Assembly: GCA_905233685.1 (NCBI GenBank)
Contig: CAJOEZ010000026.1
Coordinates: 1-48,948, forward strand
Origin: an uncultured Bacteroidales bacterium
GTDB lineage: Bacteria; Bacteroidota; Bacteroidia; Bacteroidales; F082
DNA: 48,948 nt
Direction: 5' to 3'
Made by a program: the position numbers and the translations under genes. The notes beneath the pieces are model-generated. The model ran no database searches, was not told the origin of the DNA, and saw nothing but the letters and a program-made list of their open reading frames with translations. Below are positions 40,505 through 48,726 of the stretch, one piece after another (position 1 is the stretch's first letter; each line of letters starts with the position of its first letter).

Positions 40505-41419
40505 ATGACGACGATTTTTATACTTGCCCTCGGTTGTATGTTCTTGAACGAGACAGGAAGCAACGATGATATGGACCTTCAGGGAAAGACCTATACGATT
40601 TCTGACGGCGACGTGTCGCTGTTCGATGGGCGTGAAATCAAAAATGGTACGCTTGTCATTTCTGAAGGGAGCTATCTTCTTCGAGTCGAAAAAGAAGGAG
40701 AGGCTTGTCTGAAAATAGGCGACAACATGGAGCTTGTCATTGACGGTGCCCTCCAATTGGCGCCTAATGACTTCAAGAGTTGTGACATGATTCGTGTGGT
40801 AGGCAGTAATGTCAAGATTCATGGCAAGGGCAGCATCACAGGGGATAAGTTGTCACATCTCGGCAGCGAAGGTGAGTGGGGGATAGGTATTCGTCTGAAT
40901 GGCTCTAATAATGTGACAGTAAGCGGATTAACCATTGCCGATTGCTGGGGCGACTGCATCTATATTGGCGGTGACAGCAAAAACATAGAAATATCAAATT
41001 GTGTGCTGCGCGGAAGTCGCAGGCAGGGCATATCCATCACAAAGGCCGATGGCGTCACCATCAGCAATTGCAGGATTGCCAACATCAGCGGCACAAATCC
41101 ACAGTATGCCATTGATATCGAGCCGAACAAGCGATGTACTGTGGACAACGTGCTCATCAGTAATGTCACCGTGACGGGATGTGAGGGTGGTTTCAGGGCA
41201 GTCATCGGCAAGGAGGAATACGGCAATGCTAAAATAGGTAAAGTAGAGATACGCAATTGCCGCGTGATGGCCAAGTCGAGGCATACCATACACTTTGCCG
41301 GTTGCGAGCAGGCCGTGGTGGAAGATTGCGTCATAGAGACGCGCAAGGGTGAAAAGCCTATTCTATCACGCAAGGTTGATAGCCTTACGGAAAAGAACAA
41401 TAAAGTGATTTACAAATAA
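40505..41419 (+). CDS. Right-handed parallel beta-helix protein
   Basis: The N terminus has a short hydrophobic stretch (MTTIFILALGCMFLNE) that may be a signal peptide or lipoprotein signal (Cys 11). The body, about 50-290, consists of 20-25-residue coils with repeated hydrophobic turns such as NNVTVSGLTIADC, KNIEISNCVLRG, DGVTISNCRIAN and AKIGKVEIRNCRV, typical of parallel beta-helix proteins (pectate-lyase/NosD-like). Asn-Cys ladders in many coils (SNC, RNC) are visible. No clear lyase catalytic set was identified. In this place it may bind, cut or modify the polymer, or cap its length. Assignment of fold is good; function is unknown. Confidence 0.78.
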   Translation: MTTIFILALGCMFLNETGSNDDMDLQGKTYTISDGDVSLFDGREIKNGTLVISEGSYLLRVEKEGEACLKIGDNMELVIDGALQLAPNDFKSCDMIRVVGSNVKIHGKGSITGDKLSHLGSEGEWGIGIRLNGSNNVTVSGLTIADCWGDCIYIGGDSKNIEISNCVLRGSRRQGISITKADGVTISNCRIANISGTNPQYAIDIEPNKRCTVDNVLISNVTVTGCEGGFRAVIGKEEYGNAKIGKVEIRNCRVMAKSRHTIHFAGCEQAVVEDCVIETRKGEKPILSRKVDSLTEKNNKVIYK

Positions 41420-41430
41420 CGGTTATATAG

Positions 41431-42438
41431 ATGACAAACAAAAACAACGACATAGACATCATTATTCCCTGGGTGGACGGTAGCGACCCGGAATGGCAGC
41501 AAGAATTCAAGAAATATGCTGCCTTGGAGATGGGGCGCGACAACAACACGGAGATACGCTACCGTGACTGGGACAATATGCAGTATCTGTTCCGCGGCAT
41601 CGAAAAATTCGCGCCGTGGGTGCGCAAGGTGCATCTCATCACCACGGGACAGAAGCCGAAGTGGCTGAACCTGAACGCCCCGAAGCTGAACTTTGTTCGC
41701 CACGAGGACTTCATCCCAAGGGAGTATCTGCCCACGTTCAGCGTCAGGCCGATAGAGCTGAACCTGCACCGCATAGAGGGGCTGGCAGAGCAGTTCGTCT
41801 ATTTCAATGACGATTATTTCCTCCTCCGGCCAGTCAAGCCTGAGCGTTTCTTCCGCAATGGTCTGCCCTGCGACATGGCTGTGCTCGACACATTGCCGAT
41901 GGGCGGCCCTCGCGGACACATGATGATGAACGACGTGAGTTTGGTAAACAGGCACTTTGACAAAAACCGCGTGCTAAAGAACAATACACTAAAATGGCTG
42001 AACCTGAAATATGGTTCACAACTCATGCGCACCATCGCACTGATGTCTTTCTCGGTGTTTCCTGGATTCAGAAACCACCACATGCCGCAGGCTTTCCTAA
42101 AGAACACCTTCCGTGAAGTATGGGAGGTAGAGGAACCCTTGCTTCGTGAGGTTTCAAGCCACCGTTTCCGCGACATCACCGATGTCAACCAATATGTGTT
42201 CCGTTTCTGGCAGCTGATGTCAGGAAAGTTCCATCCTGTCAACATTGTCAAAGACTCTTGCAGATTTAATCTGACTGACCGTGACTTGGATAATCTCACC
42301 ACGGCCATCCGGACACAGAAACGTGAGATATTGGTGACAGCCGACTCAGAGGATGTGTCCGACTTCAACGGGATGGTGGCCCAGATCAATGCGGCATTCG
42401 ATGCCATATTACCAGAAAAGTCTTCATTTGAATTATAA
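41431..42438 (+). CDS. Stealth-family sugar-phosphate transferase
   Basis: Stealth proteins transfer sugar 1-phosphate units and thereby make phosphodiester links in capsules and similar glycans. The CR1 region is IDIIIPWVDGSDPEWQQE (residues 8-25), and CR2 contains YRDWDNMQYLFRGIEKFAPW and later EQFVYFNDDYFLLRPV. GPRGHMMMNDVSLVNRHF and the C-terminal NQYVFRFWQLMSGKF correspond to CR3/CR4. It is 335 residues, a normal length. With the glycerophosphotransferase, it makes this the second gene of the cluster that would create a phosphodiester. No signal peptide, so it is probably a cytoplasmic, membrane-associated enzyme. Confidence 0.9.
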   Translation: MTNKNNDIDIIIPWVDGSDPEWQQEFKKYAALEMGRDNNTEIRYRDWDNMQYLFRGIEKFAPWVRKVHLITTGQKPKWLNLNAPKLNFVRHEDFIPREYLPTFSVRPIELNLHRIEGLAEQFVYFNDDYFLLRPVKPERFFRNGLPCDMAVLDTLPMGGPRGHMMMNDVSLVNRHFDKNRVLKNNTLKWLNLKYGSQLMRTIALMSFSVFPGFRNHHMPQAFLKNTFREVWEVEEPLLREVSSHRFRDITDVNQYVFRFWQLMSGKFHPVNIVKDSCRFNLTDRDLDNLTTAIRTQKREILVTADSEDVSDFNGMVAQINAAFDAILPEKSSFEL

Positions 42439-42458
42439 TTACAAAAGCGGTAGAAACC

Positions 42459-43448
42459 ATGGAAAAGAAAAGAATTGCCTATCTCGATGCTATTAAATGT
42501 CTGGCTATATTGATTGTATTAGATCTTCATGTTTTGAACCTAAGTGGGGTCGAACACTACGACGCACTTTCATCACAGATGCTATATGCGCCCGTGATGC
42601 CTTTGTTCTTCTTTGTAAGCGGATACTTGTCCTATAAACAAAGCATGACCATCAAGGACTTTTGGCGCAATATCAGCCAAAAATTCGTCTTTCTGGTCAT
42701 TCCTGCGGTGGTGTTCCGTATGGGAATAGACCTGATGAATCACAAGAACCTTCTTCATTTTATCACGGAAGGCATGGGAGGTTATTGGTTCACAATAGTC
42801 CTGTTCGAGACATTCCTGTTATACTATTTAGTTACGCTTGCCATCAAGAACGAAAAGTGGAGGATAGGCGTGCTGTTGGCCCTTTCGGTAGCAGGCATCG
42901 GGATGCTGGCTCTTGACAGAGACTTAGGCCCGGCGATTTTCGACCTACGTCGTGTGACCAAATTCTTCCAGTTCTTTGTTTTGGGAACATTAGCAAAGAA
43001 ATTCTACTCTAAATATGACGCACTGATGCACAACGAGGTATTCAAGGCAACATTTGTGCTATTATACTTCATCGTGCTCTTCCTGTTGACTTACGAAATG
43101 CCCTCCGCCCTCCACCATTTTCTCCGCGACGTGGCCTTGAGATACTTCTCCACTTTTGCCATTGTCTCGTTCTTTGTCTGCCACGAAAACGATTTTCAGC
43201 GAGAAACCAAGTGGGGCTCTCTGATTCGACTTATCGGGCAGAATTCGTTGGCCATCTATCTGTTGCACTATTTCTTCCTGCCTCATTTCACCCTCCTCCG
43301 AAAGGAATGGTTTTCTGGGCTCAATATATTGACCATAAATCTACTGTCAATCCTATATACCGTGGCCATAACAGCCTTATGCCTGCTGTTCATCAAGTTC
43401 CTTTCCAACAGCAAGTTCGTTAGCAAATACGTTTTGGGGAAAAAATAG
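42459..43448 (+). CDS. Membrane acyltransferase, AT3 family (first)
   Basis: Predicted to O-acylate (often O-acetylate) a glycan using cytoplasmic acyl-CoA. About ten membrane segments are seen. The start RIAYLDAIKCLAILIVLDLHVLNL is the AT3 signature (the first helix with a conserved His near residue 23), and PLFFFVSGYLSYKQS follows. It is 329 residues. It is followed after 7 bp by a second AT3 gene that is clearly different in sequence, so the pair may modify different positions. Confidence 0.88.
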   Translation: MEKKRIAYLDAIKCLAILIVLDLHVLNLSGVEHYDALSSQMLYAPVMPLFFFVSGYLSYKQSMTIKDFWRNISQKFVFLVIPAVVFRMGIDLMNHKNLLHFITEGMGGYWFTIVLFETFLLYYLVTLAIKNEKWRIGVLLALSVAGIGMLALDRDLGPAIFDLRRVTKFFQFFVLGTLAKKFYSKYDALMHNEVFKATFVLLYFIVLFLLTYEMPSALHHFLRDVALRYFSTFAIVSFFVCHENDFQRETKWGSLIRLIGQNSLAIYLLHYFFLPHFTLLRKEWFSGLNILTINLLSILYTVAITALCLLFIKFLSNSKFVSKYVLGKK

Positions 43449-43455
43449 AAACAAT

Positions 43456-44484
43456 ATGAAGACAACTGAAAAAATAACAAAAACTCTATTCGAAAGTATC
43501 GGAAAACACAGATCCGCATTGATGGGTTTTGCAATGATCTGGGTGTTTTTGTTTCACGCACGGTCTGAAAAACTCGGCTTTATGCCAACGGGTCTTTGGG
43601 GAGCAATTTGCGAGAATGGAAATCTCGGTGTTGATATTTTTTTGTTTTTGTCAGCATTTGGACTATGTTTCTCGTTAAAAAAGAACACCATAAAGCAATT
43701 CTATTTGAATCGGTTTAAAAGGATTATGCCTACCTGGTGGGTGGTATTATTTGCAGTGCATATCATGGGGTTGCTTGTGGGATCAAAATTCCCTGACGGC
43801 AGTTTTGTTTATCCCCAATCTATAAGTGATATGTTTTTCTGGTACACGGGGCTGGGGTATTTCTTTAATACCTGTTTTTATGAATGGTATATTCCCACGC
43901 TTTTGTTTTTTTATTTGCTGATTCCTTTGATTTACAAGTTGTCGAGGAATGGGGTTCTGCTAATGTTTATTTTGTCTGTTCCCCTGGTTTTGTTGTATAA
44001 GTGGAGCGGGATTCTGCCTCATCTCTCTCTGTCAGTCACCCGTATCCCCATCTTTCTGTTGGGTGTTCTCTTCTTTAAGAATCTGGAACAGAACAAACAC
44101 AATCTTTTCTTTGTCACTTGCCTCATCCTGTTCATTTGCATATTTGCCCTTTCTTTCTTTTGGAAGGTACCTCCTGTCGTTCAAGCGGCTCCATTGTTGC
44201 CAATGGGTTTGGGATTAATAAGTTTGTTTTTGTCTCTCAAATACACTCGGTTTATTGATGTGTTTTTTGCATTCGTCGGCACCATCAGTTTGGAATTTTA
44301 TCTGATTCACGGGTACCGCAGGCCTCAATATCTTTTGAGCTTTTTCACTAAAAACAGCGTGATGTTAGTGATAGGGGCTTTTATTCTATGTCTTGCATTG
44401 TCTTACCTTTTGCATTTGCTCATGCAAAAGGTGACTGAGTTTGTTGAATTAAAAATCAGAATGAAAAATGAAAATAGCCATTAA
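43456..44484 (+). CDS. Membrane acyltransferase, AT3 family (second)
   Basis: A second polytopic AT3 protein, 342 residues. HRSALMGFAMIWVFLFHARSEK holds the conserved His in the first helix, GNLGVDIFLFLSAFGLCFS is the second helix region, and RFKRIMPTWW is the Arg-rich cytoplasmic loop. It shows the same fold as the preceding gene but little visible identity in the loops, so recent duplication is unlikely. It is AT-rich, like the polymerase gene. Its last 17 bp overlap the next glycosyltransferase gene. Confidence 0.88.
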   Translation: MKTTEKITKTLFESIGKHRSALMGFAMIWVFLFHARSEKLGFMPTGLWGAICENGNLGVDIFLFLSAFGLCFSLKKNTIKQFYLNRFKRIMPTWWVVLFAVHIMGLLVGSKFPDGSFVYPQSISDMFFWYTGLGYFFNTCFYEWYIPTLLFFYLLIPLIYKLSRNGVLLMFILSVPLVLLYKWSGILPHLSLSVTRIPIFLLGVLFFKNLEQNKHNLFFVTCLILFICIFALSFFWKVPPVVQAAPLLPMGLGLISLFLSLKYTRFIDVFFAFVGTISLEFYLIHGYRRPQYLLSFFTKNSVMLVIGAFILCLALSYLLHLLMQKVTEFVELKIRMKNENSH

Positions 44485-45601
44485 CTGTCAGTTCTGCTTC
44501 GCCAAGGGTGGCGGCGGCATAAAAGAGTACATCATTCAGTTGACCAACCATTTGGCAAAGGTTGACCACGACAACGACTATGTGCTCTATGTACTGGAAG
44601 ACCAGTTTGAGTATTGCAAGACTGTCCTTCCAGCTCGGTTTAAATTGAAGCCAATTCCCTATCGTAGGAGTCCGTTGTCGAAGATTTTCCGTAGCCTGTT
44701 TGCCCAAAGTTTCTGGAGCAAGGAGGAAGAAATCGAACAATTCGACGTGTTCCATTCCCCCTTCTTCCACGCCCCCAAGATGAAACATGCCCGACTGTTG
44801 ATGACGGTCCACGACCTGCGGCTCTACCGCTATCCCGAGACTTACTCTTTCCTCAGGTATCAGTTTCTGAAACGGGCCGTGAAGGAGTCGATAGCCAGGG
44901 TTGACCGCATCATAGCCATTTCACAGTTTACGAAAGACGAGATGATAGACACTTGTGGTGTCTCCCCTGAAAAGGTAACTGTCGTCCACGAGGCCATCAA
45001 CCGCTCGTTCTTCTCCGTTGACAGGATTAAGGATTACGACCTTCCGCAGGAGTATGCTTACCTAAAAGAGGGCCGTTTCCTGTTCTGCTTGAGCCAGATA
45101 GAACCTCGCAAAAACCATTTGCGCCTCCTCAAAGCTTTTTCGGCCATGAAGGCACAAGGCGGGTTTGAGGATGTGCGCCTTGTTTTAGCAGGACTACAGA
45201 AATTAAATGCAGAACCGGTTTTGAAGGCCATTGCGGAGACCCCCGATGTGGTTTATTTGGACTACGTTCCGACGGAAATGATGCTGTGGCTCTCCCATAA
45301 TGCCACGTTGTTCGTCTATCCCTCTTATTATGAGGGCTTCGGTTTCCCGCCTTTGGAGGCAGCCAGTTTAGGCACAGTCTCGGTCGTGGGCAATGTGTCG
45401 TCGGTGCCGGAGGTGTGCGGCGACTGTGCGTTCTATTTCGATCCCTACGATGTGGACGACATAACCAAGGTGATTGCCGCAGCACTGAACGACGAGGCCG
45501 CCATTCAAGAGAAAAAACAAAAACTTGAAGGCCAGCTGAGCAAGTTCTCATGGGAGAACAATGCAAGAGAAACTTTAAAACTATATTTGAGCCATGAGTG
45601 A
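44468..45601 (+). CDS. Glycosyltransferase family 4
   Basis: A GT-B enzyme with two Rossmann domains, predicted to add a sugar from a nucleotide donor to the lipid-linked repeat unit in the cytoplasm. The acceptor domain starts MKIAINCQFCFAKGGGGIKEY; the donor domain includes FLFCLSQIEPRKNHLRLLKAF near 200 and the donor-binding block YPSYYEGFGFPPLEAASLG near 280-298, with the E-x7-E motif. It is 377 residues. It overlaps both neighbours (17 bp upstream, 8 bp downstream), so it is translated from the same message. Confidence 0.92.
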   Translation: MKIAINCQFCFAKGGGGIKEYIIQLTNHLAKVDHDNDYVLYVLEDQFEYCKTVLPARFKLKPIPYRRSPLSKIFRSLFAQSFWSKEEEIEQFDVFHSPFFHAPKMKHARLLMTVHDLRLYRYPETYSFLRYQFLKRAVKESIARVDRIIAISQFTKDEMIDTCGVSPEKVTVVHEAINRSFFSVDRIKDYDLPQEYAYLKEGRFLFCLSQIEPRKNHLRLLKAFSAMKAQGGFEDVRLVLAGLQKLNAEPVLKAIAETPDVVYLDYVPTEMMLWLSHNATLFVYPSYYEGFGFPPLEAASLGTVSVVGNVSSVPEVCGDCAFYFDPYDVDDITKVIAAALNDEAAIQEKKQKLEGQLSKFSWENNARETLKLYLSHE

Positions 45602-46205
45602 AAAGAAAAAGACCACGCTGACATTCCGCCTACTGAAGCGGATGCACCTGATAGATAGCGAGGAGAAACACGGGAGAATCAACCCGTTCTCGCTGATTTG
45701 GTTTGCCATCAAAACACTGTGGCGGCGCACCATCTTTACCTACGCCTACAAGGCTTATATCTTTGAATTTGCTTACAAGCACCATCTGCGTCCCGCCATC
45801 TGGCGTGCCTTGGGCTGCAAGGTGGGCAAGAATGTTCATATTGGCCATCAAGTGAGGCTCGACTTTGGCAATGCAGAGAGAATCACCGTGGAAGACGATG
45901 TTGTCCTCGCCAACGGTGTAACGCTGTGGTGTCACATGCGCGACATGAAGACTTACCGTGTTGGCATGAAAGCCATGGACTTGCCAGCCAAATATGGTGA
46001 CATCCATTTGGGAAAAGGTTGCTATGTCGGGCTCAACGTTACGATATTGCCTGGTGTGCATATCGGCGAAGGGGCGGTGATAGGGAGTTGTGCCCTTGTC
46101 ACTAAGGATGTGCCCGCATGGACCATTGCCACGGGCGTGCCAGCTCAAGTGGTCAAGAAAGTTGAAAGTGGAGAGTTGAAAATTGAAAGTGGAGAGTTGA
46201 AATGA
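45594..46205 (+). CDS. Hexapeptide-repeat acetyltransferase (LbH, WcaF/Maa-like)
   Basis: A left-handed beta-helix acyltransferase for sugar O-acetylation. Hexapeptide coils begin near residue 80 (GCKVGKNVHIGHQVRLDFGN) and include VEDDVVLANGVTLWCH and GCYVGLNVTILPGVHIGEGAVIGSCALVTKDVPAW. The catalytic-type His is in NVHIGH or LWCHMRD. It is 203 residues. The last 14 residues (ESGELK repeated) come from a 21-bp tandem DNA repeat and are probably not part of the fold. The stop codon overlaps the next start (ATGA). Confidence 0.86.
   Translation: MSEKKKTTLTFRLLKRMHLIDSEEKHGRINPFSLIWFAIKTLWRRTIFTYAYKAYIFEFAYKHHLRPAIWRALGCKVGKNVHIGHQVRLDFGNAERITVEDDVVLANGVTLWCHMRDMKTYRVGMKAMDLPAKYGDIHLGKGCYVGLNVTILPGVHIGEGAVIGSCALVTKDVPAWTIATGVPAQVVKKVESGELKIESGELK
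46162..46203 (+). repeat. 21-bp tandem repeat translated as the C-terminal tail of the acetyltransferase
   Basis: The unit TTGAAAGTGGAGAGTTGAAA plus one base occurs twice head to tail (46162-46182 and 46183-46203), with only the last base different. It encodes ESGELK twice, in frame, and its last bases form the ATGA overlap with the next gene. Similar GAAAGT/GGAGAGTT-rich runs occur between genes in this window (for example near 6240). Confidence 0.75.
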
Positions 46206-47332
46206 AATTATTGATGGTTGTCAACGAGGACCGCTTCTTCCTTTCGCACCGCAAGGAGATAGCCTTGGCCGCCCAGGAGGCAGGCTGGGATGTCACCGTC
46301 GTATGCAAAGATACAGGGCAGCGCAAGGATGTGGAAGCTTTGGGACTGAAGATGCTGGAACTGCCGGTCAACCCCACGGGCATGAATCCGCTTCAAGAGT
46401 TCAAGACGTGGCGGTTCCTCTACACCTTATATAAAAAGAATAGGGATGCCGTAGTCCATCACGTAGGACTGAAAAACATCCTTTGGGGTGGGCTTGCCGC
46501 CAAGTTGGCTCGGGTCAACGGCGTGGTGAACGCTGTCAGCGGATTAGGCACCATCTTCTCTGGCAACAAATTGGGCATGACGGCAAAGGGAATTTTGGCC
46601 ATTATGCGATTCTCTAATAAGAGAAAAAGCGTAAAGGTGATATTCCAGAACCAAGAAGATAGGGAGCTTTTCTTACAGCACCGTGTTGTCTGTCTTAGTC
46701 AGGTAGAGTTCATTAAGGGTTCTGGAGTAGATTTGAATGCGTTCAAGTATGTGCCAGAGCCAGAAAGTGAAAAGTTGAAAGTGGTATTCTCTGCTCGCAT
46801 GGTCAAGGAGAAGGGTGTCATAGAACTGATTGAGGCAGCAAATCAACTGAAACAGGACTATGAAGGGAAAGTGGAGTTCTGGCTCTGTGGCCGTTTGGCC
46901 GTGAATGCCGATGCCGTATCACAAGAGGAACTTGAAACCCGTTGTGACGGAAAATATATCCAATGGTTGGATTTCCAGAGTGATATGAAATCGGTCTTGG
47001 AACAGTGTCATATCGTGGCATTTCCAAGTTATTATCGTGAGGGCGTGCCCAAGTCGCTGATAGAAGCCTGTGCCATGGGCAGACCGATTGTGACAACGGA
47101 CTCGGTGGGCTGCAAGGATGTGGTGGACGACGGTGTCAACGGATTCCTGATTCCGGTGAGGGACAGCGAAGCTTTGGCACAAAAGCTCCGTATCTTGTTT
47201 GATGACAAGGAACTGAGGGTCAGGATGGGGAAGGCGTCGAGAGAGAAGGCCGAGAAGGAATTCGGAATTGAGAAAGTGGTGGAGAAACATTTAGTAATCT
47301 ATCAAATAGTAATGTCTGAATTAACATTGTAA
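46202..47332 (+). CDS. Glycosyltransferase family 4 (second)
   Basis: A GT-B glycosyltransferase of the GT4 group. The N-terminal MVVNEDRFFLSHRKEIALAA is typical of the branch that includes PglA/WbpH-like enzymes, which often add the second sugar to an undecaprenyl-linked primer. KVVFSARMVKEKGVIELIEA near 197-215 and the donor-binding YYREGVPKSLIEACAMG near 280-296 are the family blocks. It is 376 residues. It is directly upstream of the initiating sugar-phosphate transferase, the usual order for early-step enzymes in Bacteroidales loci. Confidence 0.92.
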   Translation: MKLLMVVNEDRFFLSHRKEIALAAQEAGWDVTVVCKDTGQRKDVEALGLKMLELPVNPTGMNPLQEFKTWRFLYTLYKKNRDAVVHHVGLKNILWGGLAAKLARVNGVVNAVSGLGTIFSGNKLGMTAKGILAIMRFSNKRKSVKVIFQNQEDRELFLQHRVVCLSQVEFIKGSGVDLNAFKYVPEPESEKLKVVFSARMVKEKGVIELIEAANQLKQDYEGKVEFWLCGRLAVNADAVSQEELETRCDGKYIQWLDFQSDMKSVLEQCHIVAFPSYYREGVPKSLIEACAMGRPIVTTDSVGCKDVVDDGVNGFLIPVRDSEALAQKLRILFDDKELRVRMGKASREKAEKEFGIEKVVEKHLVIYQIVMSELTL

Positions 47333-47337
47333 CAGCT

Positions 47338-48546
47338 ATGAGTATGACAATAAAATGGATAATCATGTTTGTTCTGTCGTTGACGGTGACGACAGTGGCA
47401 TTTCCATACGTTTTGCGTTATGCGCTGCGCCACAATATCGTGGACAATCCGGATGCGCGGAAAATACATCGTTCGCCGGTGCCGGTGATGGGTGGTGTGG
47501 CCGTGTATGCCGGTATGTTGGCCGGATGTCTGGCCATGACGTTTCTGGTCAAAGGAGCAAGTATTCGGTGGAGCGTAATGGCGATGACAACAATGTTGAT
47601 AGTGGGGGTCTGGGATGACATAAAGAACCTGCCAGCTGTGTTTCGGCTGGTCGTGCAATTCGGCCTTGTAGGGGCCTATATGGGACTCACGGGGCACTAC
47701 ATCCACAACTTCTATGGGCTGCTCGGGATACACGAAGTGAGCCTTTGGGTGGGAATTCCATTGTCTTTAGTGGCGGGGGTTGGCATCATCAATGCCATCA
47801 ATATGATTGACGGGATAGACGGTTATTCGTCAGGATTTGGAATTATGGCGTGCATCGGTTTTGGGACACTGTTTATTGTGGTGGGACAAACCGTATGGTC
47901 AAGTTTGGCGGTGATAATGGCGGGGGCGCTGATACCGTTTTTCATGCACAATGTTTTCGGAAAAGAGACCAAGATGTTTATTGGCGACGGAGGTACCATG
48001 ATGTTAGGCTTCCTGATGACCATATTTGCTCTTGGAACCTTGTCGCTCCACAGCGCTCCTCAATTAGAAGCTCAAGGCGTTGGCTTGGCAGCTTTGGCGC
48101 TGTCGGTGTTATGCATCCCTGTTTTTGACACTTTACGGGTCATGATAGGGCGGATGCTAAGAGGATACTCGCCCTTCAGGCCCGACAAATCACACCTGCA
48201 CCACCTGTTCATCGACATGGGCTTCTCGCACTTCGGCACTGCCATTTCGATACTCGCCATGAATTCGATTATTATGATTGTATGGTTTGTGCTGTGGAAA
48301 TGCGGCGCTTCCATCAACACCCAGACGATTGTGGTGATGCTGATGGGATTTAGCGTGACCTTCGGATTCTATAAGCTGATGAGATGGCATCAACACAGCG
48401 GACCCATTGGCGAAGACGGACGCCCTCAGGGAACCAAGTTATGGAAATCCTTCTGCGAGATAGGGCGACAAAGCCATATCGAGAAGGGAAAAGTATGGCA
48501 TACGATACAGAAAATCGTGGATACAGGACGGTTTACTAAACGTTAA
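47338..48546 (+). CDS. WecA/MraY-type undecaprenyl-phosphate sugar-phosphate transferase
   Basis: Predicted to start the glycan by moving a sugar 1-phosphate (GlcNAc-1-P or a related residue) from a UDP donor to undecaprenyl phosphate. About eleven membrane segments are present. Catalytic marks are NPDARKIHRSPVPVMGGVAVY near 38-57, the DD in VGVWDDIKNLP near 85, NAINMIDGIDGYSSG near 152, FIGDGGTMMLGF near 219 and the WecA-type PDKSHLHHLFIDMG near 281. It is 402 residues, longer than E. coli WecA mostly at the C-terminal tail (GPIGEDGRPQGTKLWKSF...). It is the last gene of the cluster; the second copy of the promoter module begins 7 bp after its stop. Confidence 0.93.
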   Translation: MSMTIKWIIMFVLSLTVTTVAFPYVLRYALRHNIVDNPDARKIHRSPVPVMGGVAVYAGMLAGCLAMTFLVKGASIRWSVMAMTTMLIVGVWDDIKNLPAVFRLVVQFGLVGAYMGLTGHYIHNFYGLLGIHEVSLWVGIPLSLVAGVGIINAINMIDGIDGYSSGFGIMACIGFGTLFIVVGQTVWSSLAVIMAGALIPFFMHNVFGKETKMFIGDGGTMMLGFLMTIFALGTLSLHSAPQLEAQGVGLAALALSVLCIPVFDTLRVMIGRMLRGYSPFRPDKSHLHHLFIDMGFSHFGTAISILAMNSIIMIVWFVLWKCGASINTQTIVVMLMGFSVTFGFYKLMRWHQHSGPIGEDGRPQGTKLWKSFCEIGRQSHIEKGKVWHTIQKIVDTGRFTKR

Positions 48547-48552
48547 CCTAAC

Positions 48553-48683
48553 TTTCAAAATCTGCAAAAACAGTTTCAGAATCTGCAATTTTTGCAGATT
48601 CTGCAAAAATTGTATTGGGATTTGCAAAACATTTGATTTAAGGTTTTTGAGACATTTTTAATGTCGGGAAATGATTAACTTTG
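48553..48683 (+). promoter_or_regulatory. Repeated promoter module, copy 2, downstream of the glycan cluster
   Basis: Second copy of the 131-bp module. TGCAA boxes start at 48561, 48582, 48600 and 48621 with the same 21/18/21 spacing as copy 1, and the -7 box TAACTTTG is at 48676-48683, again 48 bp after the last box. Here the centre is a perfect palindrome: CAGAATCTGCAA (48577-48588), TTT, TTGCAGATTCTG (48592-48603). It drives the lipoprotein gene that starts at 48727. Confidence 0.75.
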
Positions 48684-48726
48684 CGCAAATAATAAGCAAG
48701 TGTTTAACAATAAAAACCTTAAAACA

